A stretch of 64,000 bases of DNA, taken from NCBI RefSeq assembly GCF_008974265.1, contig NZ_BKZW01000001.1, forward strand, positions 3,596,001 to 3,660,000. Reading direction: 5' to 3'. This DNA comes from Dictyobacter vulcani (GTDB taxonomy: Bacteria; Chloroflexota; Ktedonobacteria; Ktedonobacterales; Ktedonobacteraceae). Shown piece by piece: positions 1 through 7,424 of the stretch (its first letter is position 1; every line of letters starts with the position of its first letter). The notes under the pieces were generated by a model. The model had not been told where the DNA came from, did no database searches, and was given only the letters and a program-made list of their open reading frames with translations. Both the position numbers and the translations under genes were made by a program.

Positions 1-379
1 TTGGCTGAGATGATACAATAACTTGCCCTCTACTTGCGGCATTGGTGTTTTGTCCTGCAAGATGATCAACTGCATTCCTTGAAGGAAAAGGTCCATAGAG
101 CATTTCTCGCATAACTGCTCGTTGAATTTTGTCGACTGGTGTTGTGGAGCTTTGGATATTTGGGCCTGGTTTATAAAGCGTCCAATTAATAATGATTCTG
201 CTACCTGCTTGCGCTGGAATTCCCTGAGAAGGGATGACATGATAGGATGGGATATTGCTGTCAATGGCAAGACAAGGAACTGGTGCTGGTTGGGTTTTCG
301 CAAAAGGTGATGAGCAAGCAACCACAAAAAGACAAAGGGAAATAATAATACTTATTACCTGAATAACTCGCTTAATCAT
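1..379 (-). CDS. Lipoprotein, N-terminal part (runs off window)
   Basis: This frame is open from an ATG at 379 to the left window edge with no stop (126 codons seen). It begins MIKRVIQVISIIISLCLF and continues VVACSS: a short basic n-region, a hydrophobic core and a lipobox ending in cysteine at residue 22, so an exported lipid-anchored protein is likely. GGAG-type sequence lies just upstream of the ATG. The visible mature part is polar and proline-rich near its start and matches no family I recognise. Its C-terminal half is outside the window, so function cannot be assigned. Confidence 0.7.
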   Translation of the reverse strand, partial: MIKRVIQVISIIISLCLFVVACSSPFAKTQPAPVPCLAIDSNIPSYHVIPSQGIPAQAGSRIIINWTLYKPGPNIQSSTTPVDKIQRAVMREMLYGPFPSRNAVDHLAGQNTNAASRGQVIVSSQP

Positions 380-516
380 TGCTCCACATTCTCCTCTTTT
401 ATGTGATTTAATGGTATCTTTTCGGGTTCCCTCCAAAAACGGGCAACTCCATAATGCTTTGTTATCATTGAAAGCGAATACCATAATAGCTTGGTGTTAC
501 CATAAGATTGCTCTTC

Positions 517-1668
517 TTACTTTTCTACGAGTGCGGTGTGGAGCTCTTTCATTTTGGCACTGCGCCCAAGTGGTGTCACCGAAAGTCGGTCATACATGCC
601 CTGGATGCGCGAAATATGGCGTTTGGATTGATACTGCTGAGCCATTTCCAAACCACGGATGGCGTATTTGACTCCTTCATCGGTTTCACCAGCATAGGTA
701 TAGGCTTGCGCTTTGACGATGGTATAGGAGCCCATATCACGGAGTGGTCGGAAGGGCCGGAGCGTGTCGGTGATGGCATAGATATCCAGGGCCTTCAATG
801 GTTGCCAGAGGATTGTATGTCCTTGTGCTTTTTCTTGTAATACTTCAACCAGATCAAATTGGTTGGAGAGGGTATCGAGCGTCCTCGGCGTATTCTCGAC
901 AATGTTCTGGGCTTCATCGATATTTCTCAGGAAACTCTGCTCGTCTCCATACACCGAATAGGCGCGGGCCTGCACTTTATACCATGTTCCTCGTACAAAT
1001 GGAGAGGCTTTCATGGCCCATGGTTGAGCCATCGCAAAACGCCGGAATGAGGTTTCGTAGCGGGATCTCTTGCGGAGGAGGTCGGCCTGGTGTGTCATGG
1101 CCAGGGTGATAATGTCTGGATCCTGTAATTCCTCGCCTAATTCCAACATTTCTTGAAAGTGGAGGCTGGCTTCTGGCAGGCGTAAATGATCAAAGGCAAT
1201 TTTCCCCAGCATTTCATGGGCGTATGCCTCTAATTCTTGCGCCGGGCGTACAAACTGACCTCGATATTTTGTAAAGGCATCCTCTAGTTGGAGTACAAGC
1301 TTTTCAAGATTGGTCACGATATCTGGCGTGCTATTATCCGCATTCCACACGATCCAGGATAATTTGATGGTTGCCTGTGCTGGCGACAAAATAGCGTGAA
1401 AGAGTGCGTCATCTCCATCTGCTGGCTGTATAGGTGCGGCCTTCATTTTTGGCATATGTCGCCCCGCCGCTTCTAATTTCTCCGGCGGGATCCCCAGAAT
1501 ATCAATCAAGCGTTGTAGCTGCTCATCTTGTCCCAGTTTGCGCTTTCCACGCTCAATCAGCGAAACATATTCTCGCGAGAAGCCCCATCTATCTGCGAGT
1601 TCTTGCTGGTTCCAGCCACGCTGGAGGCGATACGCTTTGACTAAATCCCCAAAAAGCTTGTTTTCCAT
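517..1668 (-). CDS. XRE-family HTH regulator with TPR-like C-terminal domain
   Basis: A 383-residue predicted cytoplasmic transcription regulator. Residues about 10-65 form a Cro/C1-type helix-turn-helix (NQQELADRWGFSREYVSLIE, then a basic loop). The rest is a long run of amphipathic helices typical of TPR-like sensor tails attached to XRE domains in Ktedonobacteria and Gram-positive Rap/PlcR-type regulators; in those families the tail often binds peptides or partner proteins, which is not shown here. The ATG at 1668 places the HTH at the usual N-terminal position. It is divergent from a pair of small genes at 1812, and the spacer holds repeated GTAACA half-sites that may be its operator. The target genes are unknown. 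Confidence 0.8.
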   Translation of the reverse strand: MENKLFGDLVKAYRLQRGWNQQELADRWGFSREYVSLIERGKRKLGQDEQLQRLIDILGIPPEKLEAAGRHMPKMKAAPIQPADGDDALFHAILSPAQATIKLSWIVWNADNSTPDIVTNLEKLVLQLEDAFTKYRGQFVRPAQELEAYAHEMLGKIAFDHLRLPEASLHFQEMLELGEELQDPDIITLAMTHQADLLRKRSRYETSFRRFAMAQPWAMKASPFVRGTWYKVQARAYSVYGDEQSFLRNIDEAQNIVENTPRTLDTLSNQFDLVEVLQEKAQGHTILWQPLKALDIYAITDTLRPFRPLRDMGSYTIVKAQAYTYAGETDEGVKYAIRGLEMAQQYQSKRHISRIQGMYDRLSVTPLGRSAKMKELHTALVEK

Positions 1669-1689
1669 CGTAGTAAACCTTTGTCTTGT

Positions 1690-1727
1690 TGTAACAGAAA
1701 TGTAACACTCTCGTGACAGGTGTTACT
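1690..1727. promoter_or_regulatory. Candidate operator with GTAACA half-sites
   Basis: Between the XRE gene and the divergent small genes there are two direct GTAACA half-sites (1691 and 1702) and an inverted copy GTGTTAC at 1720-1726. GTAACAC (1702-1708) and GTGTTAC form a 7-bp inverted repeat with an 11-bp spacer. The position between divergent genes suits autoregulation by the XRE protein. A TATGAT-like -10 for the plus-strand genes lies further downstream, near 1755. Binding is inferred. Confidence 0.45.
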
Positions 1728-1811
1728 ACTCAAGTCGTGCATTCTTCTTTATTATGATAAATGCAATGTAGATATTTGTAAATAGTCATATGAACTGGAA
1801 AGGAGAACGCG

Positions 1812-2039
1812 ATGTCAGATGTTGTCAGATTGCGTCAACGACTGCAAGATGAATACACCAGTATGCGCAATGGCATGCATGAGTTTTCTGCTGGTAATGC
1901 TCGTCATGAATTTATACGTAAGAAAATGCAACAGGCTGATCGCATTCAAGATCAATTGATGATGTTTATTGACGAGAGACAAGCGATCGAAATTGTCTGT
2001 ACGACCTACAATCAGGTGATGGATAAGGTGCAAGGATGA
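1812..2039 (+). CDS. Small hypothetical protein, first gene of coupled pair
   Basis: A 75-residue charged, helical protein starting at an ATG preceded by AAAGGAGAA, a strong ribosome site. It has no signal peptide or membrane segment and I do not recognise the family. Its stop overlaps the start of the next small gene by four bases (ATGA), so the two are probably translated together. It is divergent from the XRE/TPR regulator and is likely controlled from the shared intergenic operator. The good ribosome site and coupling support a real gene despite its length. Confidence 0.6.
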   Translation: MSDVVRLRQRLQDEYTSMRNGMHEFSAGNARHEFIRKKMQQADRIQDQLMMFIDERQAIEIVCTTYNQVMDKVQG

Positions 2040-2299
2040 AAGTAATACCAATTGTGAAAGAGTCTTCGCCAGTCACATTGCTGGCCATCAGACAGCAGTA
2101 TAATCTTACGCATCCACAGACACCGATCACTAATGATGACCTTGCATCGTTCGCACAGGTTGCCCCTGGGGTTGTCTATGCTATCTCTCTGGGTGGCTAT
2201 GCCTCGGAATCTGTGATTCAGCATGTCCTGGCAGCATACTCGGCGTTATCTGGTACACAGATAGCGCGAAAGCAGATCCAGATTAGGGAGGCTTTCTGA
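2036..2299 (+). CDS. Small HTH-like protein
   Basis: An 87-residue protein overlapping the upstream small gene by four bases. Residues about 15-75 look like a degenerate XRE-type helix-turn-helix: a segment of the form ITNDDLASFAQVAPGVVYAI followed by a helix VIQHVLAAYSALSG, the arrangement seen in small Ktedonobacteria HTH proteins. It may therefore bind DNA or act as an antagonist of the neighbouring XRE regulator; this is inference from fold resemblance. A weak hairpin terminator follows about 100 bases downstream. Confidence 0.55.
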   Translation: MKVIPIVKESSPVTLLAIRQQYNLTHPQTPITNDDLASFAQVAPGVVYAISLGGYASESVIQHVLAAYSALSGTQIARKQIQIREAF

Positions 2300-2394
2300 A
2301 TACCCAACAAGATGGCGCTGGCTTAATGGAGAGGACACAATGATAGGCACATATAAAAGTGTTTAGCCAACGAGCATTCTCTTGGATGTTTTGC

Positions 2395-2424
2395 AAAAAG
2401 GTGCTTGCGAAGAAGCCTTTTTCA
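2395..2424 (+). terminator. Imperfect hairpin terminator
   Basis: AAAAAGG..CTT pairs with AAGCCTTTTT around a six-base loop, leaving a T-rich 3' side. It lies about 100 bases after the small two-gene operon. The remaining intergenic DNA to 2595 holds a possible extended -10 (TGTGATATACT near 2500) for the next gene. Confidence 0.5.
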
Positions 2425-2595
2425 TGAAATCCGGTCATGCTTACCACTGTTACTTCATACCAAATATCTGACGAAATCTATTTATTTACCGTTTAGGCTG
2501 TGATATACTCAAAAATATTGCCTAAAATGTTCTATTCATTAATAATCGAGCAGCAAATGATATTAAATGCGTTTTTTTGAGGAGGCCAGGAGATA

Positions 2596-4863
2596 GTGTT
2601 GAAAGAGATTTCTTTGAACGAGGAACCGCATGGAATATATCCTATTAAGTGGGTGCAAGCAGGAATTTTGGACAACGTTCCATCTCCATTAGTGAGGGTA
2701 ACCACCTGCGGAAGCTTGAAAATCGAAGTATTATATATGGCGGATACTCAATCATCTTTAGGACACTATCATACTGTCTCCCTTGAACGTTCTCGTAAAG
2801 GAAGTAGTACAGGGCTTACATTACTCAAGATGCTAGCAAGCTTGCCTGGGCATTACGCATCGAAAGATTGGCTTACAGAGCATCTGTCTAGCACCAGAAA
2901 TTACGAAAGCGATGATGAAGAAGAATGGGGGAGAGGATTTGTCCGCGTTGATAATGTCGTCTATCTCTTACGCCATTTACTCTGCTCCCAGAGCATCAGT
3001 TGGCATGAAAACGTACGTAAAGTGCTTGTAAGCTATGTGCGCAACCATCGCGAAAGTGGTCCCGGCTATCAGCTTGCAGGAGAACCGCTTCTCTGGCTTG
3101 ATGTTGATAGTATTATTTCTTCTTTTAAAAAAGCAGTGTCCTTAGAAAAACAAGGAAAAGATGCATGTTCTTATTGGGAACACGTTCATGCTCTTGCATC
3201 AAAAGGGAGCTATCTGTCTGATGAACCTTATAGTGATTGGGCGAAGGACAAGCGTTTGGAAATCGAAGGGTATTTACGACATTGTGTGCATAGGATTCAT
3301 CACTTTTATCTCTCTAGTGATAGAGAGAATAGAGAAGAACAGGCGATCATGCTTTTGCGCCAATATTGGCAGACCCATCTTACCGATGAAGATATACTTA
3401 GACCCCTGATGGAATTGCTTGGTAAGAATGCGCGTGTGCAAGAAGCCCTTGATTGTTATCAACGTTTGTGTGAACGATTAGCTATGGAGGAGGAAGCGCC
3501 TGACCCTCAAACTCTCGAGATAGCCCAGAATTTGCATTCACATCGAGGTCAGGAGAAAGATGAGGCATTGACTCCCTTCTCAATTGTCAATACACAGCCT
3601 ATAATAATAAGAGCGGTCGGAAACGAAAACAGAGACGAAGCTAAACTGACCTTTATGCAGAAAAACGCCTCCGTAGAAAATGGGAAGCCTTTTTTTCTGC
3701 CTGACGGTTTGTCTCAAGCACCGTTATGGCGGCGTCTATCTCGGACCTTAGAGGACCATCACGCATCTCTCCCATTGTTATCGGCCGAGAATGATAAAGT
3801 ACTGCCTTCTATTTCTACTGCCATCTCAGAAGGTATAATGACGGCAGCTGCACATTTAGGAGGAGGCTTTGATATGGATATGCCACGGCGTCAATTACTC
3901 CAACAAATTTTTGGTATGGCAACAGCATCAATTTTTTTATCTCCCTCTTCCTTACAAAGCACTGCGAGTAATATTGAGCAGTTTATTTCACAGTGTGATG
4001 CGAATATCTCTGGTTGCTGGCAACTTATGAACGGTTGTAATATTGTCATGGTGCAGTCTGTCCTGAGTACCTGGCTTCCTTCATTAGATCGATTAGTCAA
4101 GCAACCTTCTAAATATCAAAAAAAGCTTGCTCACCTTGCTACAGAAGGATACATCCTTGCTGGTTTAATCACGATCCTGCAACAAAATTATAGTGAGGCC
4201 GAATGGTGTTGCGTCCAGGCGGTGAACTATAGTCGTTTGGCAGATGATGTGAATTTGTACGTTGCAGCCTTAAAACATCTTGCAACCAAATATCTTGATG
4301 CAAACTATCCTCTCAAGATGCTACAGACATATCAGAAAGCCTTAAATTCCATCAATGATGTTTCTCCTCTATTGCGTAGCCGTACCTACTTGGGATTGGC
4401 TCTTGCTTATGCCCGTTGTAAACAGGAAAAAGAGGCGTTTGATTACCTGGGATTAGCACAAGAAACTTTTCCCGAAAAGCCGGAGGATGATAGCAGCTTT
4501 ACGTTCGCTGATTGTGGAATTACATCATTGAATCATTATGGTGGATTGATTTATCTAGAATTTAACCAACCAGATAAAGCCTTACACATTTTTGATGAAG
4601 TGAATACCTTGCAATTGAAAGGTCTGGCCTCTGAACGGACCGTGATTGAGATTATGAATTGTCAGGCTGAAGCGGCTCTCATGCAGCAAGATTTAGAGCT
4701 ATCCTCTACGCTTTTAGCGAAAGGGATAGAGGGAGCCATGAAACTTCACAGCAAAAAAAGATTGCAAGAAAGCCAGATGATCTATCAAAAAATGTGCCAC
4801 CAATGGCCTCATGAAGCAAAGGTGCGAGCACTCGCCACTCTTTTTCCACCAGAAATGAATTAG
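2596..4863 (+). CDS. SARP-like regulator with BTAD domain
   Basis: A 755-residue AfsR/SARP-type regulator. Residues about 35-180 have the pattern of the winged-helix DNA-binding part (LLKMLASLPG, a VDNVVYLLRHLL helix, then a WLDVDSIISSF strand-helix) and about 180-310 form the bacterial transcriptional activator domain (LLRQYWQTHLTDEDILRPLMELL, repeated helices). The C-terminal 400 residues are TPR-like. The start may be GTG 2596 or TTG 2599: AGGAG at 2588-2592 is better spaced for the TTG. It parallels the gene at 10627 and the pseudogene at 26581. Members of this class activate secondary-metabolite genes by binding 11-bp-spaced heptamers; such boxes occur at three promoters in this window. 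A small membrane protein gene follows 11 bases later. Confidence 0.75.
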   Translation: MLKEISLNEEPHGIYPIKWVQAGILDNVPSPLVRVTTCGSLKIEVLYMADTQSSLGHYHTVSLERSRKGSSTGLTLLKMLASLPGHYASKDWLTEHLSSTRNYESDDEEEWGRGFVRVDNVVYLLRHLLCSQSISWHENVRKVLVSYVRNHRESGPGYQLAGEPLLWLDVDSIISSFKKAVSLEKQGKDACSYWEHVHALASKGSYLSDEPYSDWAKDKRLEIEGYLRHCVHRIHHFYLSSDRENREEQAIMLLRQYWQTHLTDEDILRPLMELLGKNARVQEALDCYQRLCERLAMEEEAPDPQTLEIAQNLHSHRGQEKDEALTPFSIVNTQPIIIRAVGNENRDEAKLTFMQKNASVENGKPFFLPDGLSQAPLWRRLSRTLEDHHASLPLLSAENDKVLPSISTAISEGIMTAAAHLGGGFDMDMPRRQLLQQIFGMATASIFLSPSSLQSTASNIEQFISQCDANISGCWQLMNGCNIVMVQSVLSTWLPSLDRLVKQPSKYQKKLAHLATEGYILAGLITILQQNYSEAEWCCVQAVNYSRLADDVNLYVAALKHLATKYLDANYPLKMLQTYQKALNSINDVSPLLRSRTYLGLALAYARCKQEKEAFDYLGLAQETFPEKPEDDSSFTFADCGITSLNHYGGLIYLEFNQPDKALHIFDEVNTLQLKGLASERTVIEIMNCQAEAALMQQDLELSSTLLAKGIEGAMKLHSKKRLQESQMIYQKMCHQWPHEAKVRALATLFPPEMN

Positions 4864-4874
4864 GGAGATTATCT

Positions 4875-5327
4875 ATGGCGGAGACACACGAATTTTTAAT
4901 GCGCGCAATGGAAGAAAATTGGTTGCTAGGGAGACAAGCAGAAGATAAAAGAATGGCAATCGCCACCAGCAACTTTTTTGTTGCCTCGGTTGCACATTGT
5001 ATATATGCTCTCACCGGGATAAAACGAAAAATCCTTCCATTGACTCTTTGGATGTTTCTTTCAGGTATCTATGGCATTATGACAAGCCTCAAACTTTATG
5101 AACGACAACAATTCCATATTCATCGTGCCAGGAAATTACGTGCTCGATTAGATATATTGCACCCAAATGAACAAGTAGAAGAATTGCTTGTCAAATCAGA
5201 AAAAGAACATAAAAAACAGTATCCATATCTCATCAATCTCCGCCTAAATGCTCTTTGGATCGGGTTGCATATAACAATAACTCTCTTAGGCTTTTTCTAT
5301 AGCATCAAAGCTTTGATAAAGAAATAG
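4875..5327 (+). CDS. Small integral membrane protein
   Basis: A 150-residue protein with three hydrophobic stretches: about 28-45, 52-70 and 125-147. Between the second and third is a basic, helical, probably cytoplasmic segment (IHRARKLRARLDILHP and a lysine-rich stretch). The N-terminus is acidic and lacks a cleavable signal. It follows the BTAD regulator by 11 bases after AGGGAG, so the two are probably cotranscribed. I do not recognise the family; the layout recalls small octameric bacterial inner-membrane proteins, but this is only a topological likeness. Confidence 0.7.
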   Translation: MAETHEFLMRAMEENWLLGRQAEDKRMAIATSNFFVASVAHCIYALTGIKRKILPLTLWMFLSGIYGIMTSLKLYERQQFHIHRARKLRARLDILHPNEQVEELLVKSEKEHKKQYPYLINLRLNALWIGLHITITLLGFFYSIKALIKK

Positions 5328-5883
5328 TTATTAGTCTATCACTTCCCATACTTTTCGTTTCTGTACAAGAAGTTAGTAGCAAATGGAGATGAAATGAGAA
5401 AGTAATTTATGTGGAAGAAGGGTTGTTCACTGCGTCCTTAGAAGAGTATATTCGCTCTTCTAAGGACGCAGTGTTATCGTGTTAGTTCGTCTGGCACGCG
5501 ATCATCGCGGGTGTTAGAGAGTGAGGAAAGTCAGCCAGGAGGGTAGGGGGCATAGAGAAGAGAACGTGGATATATGTGAGTCAATACGATCATACTAACC
5601 TTCTTTACCTCAACAATGATGCGTATCAGTATGATGTTTTTGTGTATTTTAATATCCAGAATTGATTAAATGCGTTTATTCCAGCAAAAAATGAAAAATA
5701 TGGGTGCTCTCCCTCTACAGCTTCAATCACTGATCGGAGATGCTGCAACTGATTTGGTTATTGAGTAGTTGAATGCATCTCCTGAACCGTGATCATCTTC
5801 GATAGAGCGGTACTGCTAGACACTGACAGGTGTGGTAATGTTTATAGCACAACCAAGTGTGACGATTGGTGTTTTTTATGTGT
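5328..5883. other. Intergenic stretch with one strong hairpin
   Basis: No gene with coding character was found. Apart from the perfect hairpin at 5428-5473 the DNA is AT-rich and featureless. It separates the membrane-protein gene from the convergent ribbon-helix-helix gene. Confidence 0.5.
5428..5473. terminator. Perfect 19-bp hairpin
   Basis: CACTGCGTCCTTAGAAGAG (5428-5446) is followed by an eight-base loop and its exact reverse complement (5455-5473). There is no T-run, so it is either a factor-dependent or bidirectional terminator between two convergent genes, or a small mobile-repeat remnant. Confidence 0.5.
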
Positions 5884-6636
5884 TCAATGGTTGATTATCT
5901 GTGACTGTGAATCTTTATGAGATGTGGCAGGGGTTTCTTCTCCTACTTCACGAAGTGAAACATTGTGTATCCACACTTGCCCTCTGCCTTGTAGTAACAG
6001 GCCGAAGGCGATATCAAGACTCTCTCCTGGCACATCCAAAACTACCTCATACTGTTGCCAATCTTGCGTTCCTTGAATGGGACGATCTTGCATATTGTCG
6101 TAGTCCAGAGCATTGACCTGGGCACCATCGATACGCATCCAGAGTCCTGACCATCCTTCAATATTCTCTGCTTTGACCAAGGCTGAGAACTGAACGCGTT
6201 TTCCTAAATAGGGTTCAGCATCAACTTTCATCATCAGTGTCGCAAAGCCTTCGCCTGCCTGCTCTGTAGAGCGAAGGAAGACGCTCTTTGTGAGTGGTGT
6301 GATGTTTTCAATGTTTACTCCATGGAGGTAGTGTTGTGGGTGAGATCCAACCAGAAAGAATTTGCGTTCAATTAATTCCATGGTTGGTGCTGATGTTGGT
6401 GCTGGTATGCCATCTAGAGAAGAAAAGTCCCATGAACCTCTTTGGAGTGCTTCCCTTTCCAGTTTTGCCCAACGCTCTTGTAGTGCTGGACTCTTCTCAA
6501 TTTCTTGCATCAAAGCTGTCGATAACACATTGGCCGCGTAGGATGCTGATGGGCTTCCATCAAGTGCCACACAGAGATCAAGTGCCTTACGTACTCGTGG
6601 ACTCAAGCTGAGATAAATACGGGATGGTGCATTCAT
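5884..6636 (-). CDS. Ribbon-helix-helix protein with AraC-associated jelly-roll domain
   Basis: A 250-residue protein. Residues about 5-70 resemble a CopG/MetJ-type ribbon-helix-helix region (IYLSLSPRVRKALDLCVAL). Residues about 90-235 form the all-beta domain found behind some AraC-type regulators and peptidases (GLWMRIDG, LDYDNMQDRPIQG, DWQQYEVVLDVP, GQVWIHNVSL). It may be a ligand-binding repressor. The start ATG at 6636 follows CTGGAGGA with good spacing. Directly upstream is a 54-bp perfect palindrome built from four related 11-mers, a very plausible autoregulatory operator. A fragment of a second copy of the C-terminal domain lies at 47772-47992, about 41 kb away. Ligand and targets are unknown. 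Confidence 0.7.
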   Translation of the reverse strand: MNAPSRIYLSLSPRVRKALDLCVALDGSPSASYAANVLSTALMQEIEKSPALQERWAKLEREALQRGSWDFSSLDGIPAPTSAPTMELIERKFFLVGSHPQHYLHGVNIENITPLTKSVFLRSTEQAGEGFATLMMKVDAEPYLGKRVQFSALVKAENIEGWSGLWMRIDGAQVNALDYDNMQDRPIQGTQDWQQYEVVLDVPGESLDIAFGLLLQGRGQVWIHNVSLREVGEETPATSHKDSQSQIINH

Positions 6637-6646
6637 AATTTCCTCC

Positions 6647-6700
6647 AGTAATTTGGTGCTAATTTGTTGCTTATAAGCAACAAATTAGCACCAAATTACT
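6647..6700. promoter_or_regulatory. 54-bp perfect palindrome, likely operator
   Basis: The two 27-base arms (6647-6673 and 6674-6700) are exact reverse complements with no loop. Each arm carries two 11-base units in tandem, AATTTGGTGCT and AATTTGTTGCT, so the site has four half-sites: two direct and two inverted. It lies 11 bases upstream of the ATG of the ribbon-helix-helix gene and abuts its ribosome site. RHH proteins commonly bind such tandem operators cooperatively. Confidence 0.7.
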
Positions 6701-7424
6701 CGTTTGTCAAGGCTCTGTTGGTTGAACACATTGTTTTCAGTCTGCGATGGTGTGCTATATAGGAGGAGAGTTGATAAAGGCGAGGGACAATCACCACTTG
6801 CACTTAACTGTGAAAAAAGAGGTATTTGTCTATGCATAAATATTTGTTTACGGACAGTCTCATATTTTTAGATGGCAGCATGTGGATCCCTGTGCTCTAG
6901 TTTTTATTCATGTTTTGCTTGTTCATTCCTCTTTTTTCATCGGTAGAAAAGTGGGTACTGAAAATGAGAACACAATGCCTTCACCCCAACCTCTCAACGA
7001 GCATGGCGCACGATTTGACGAAAACTGAACACGGCCGTGTACCTGTACTATTTACACTTATGCAGAGATGCCTGGTAGGAATGAATGATAAAATCCAGCC
7101 ACCCCGCAGGAGTCTGGTAGGAGTTTGACTTGCTATGATCAGAGATAGCAATGTGCTTACAAAGAGAAGTGGCGCGAGGATGACTACACAGCATTAGAGT
7201 AGATCGTAAGATATTTTCGATAGCCACAGGATTACTACATGTCAAGTGATATGTCGTGATGAATATCGTCCTTTCGTTGCCAGCATACAAGGACTAGATT
7301 GCCATGGGATGACAGCAAAAAAAGTATAAGGCCATAGATAGAGAACGCAATCTAGATGAGCTCTTTGTGCCTGAGTACATTCGGCAGGTGGTCTCACAAT
7401 AATGCATGCGGAGGATATTTTTTT
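6701..7424. other. Long leader/intergenic region before ppdK
   Basis: No convincing gene is seen. The region contains the SARP-box-like promoter at 7106-7139 and then about 285 bases of leader before the dikinase ATG. A leader of this length could carry post-transcriptional control, but I found no recognisable riboswitch. Confidence 0.5.
7106..7139 (+). promoter_or_regulatory. SARP-box-like promoter (copy 1)
   Basis: Heptamer GCAGGAG (7106-7112), a second heptamer GTAGGAG 11 bases on (7117-7123), then CTTGC and a -10 TATGAT at 7134-7139, preceded by the extended TG. The same 34-base geometry recurs at 14026-14059 and, on the minus strand, at 26320-26287; 23 of 34 positions are identical in all three. 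It drives toward ppdK. Confidence 0.65.

Noticed and set aside
5428-5473. CRISPR-like or MITE interpretation of the perfect hairpin
   Set aside because: Only one copy is seen, with no repeats, target duplication or spacer pattern; listed as a hairpin only.
6910-7128. 72-codon ORF in the ppdK leader
   Set aside because: It overlaps the shared promoter element and has no ribosome site.
7356-7424. Upstream extension of ppdK
   Set aside because: The extra 23 residues have no match to the dikinase N-terminus, and GGAGG precedes the internal ATG at 7425.
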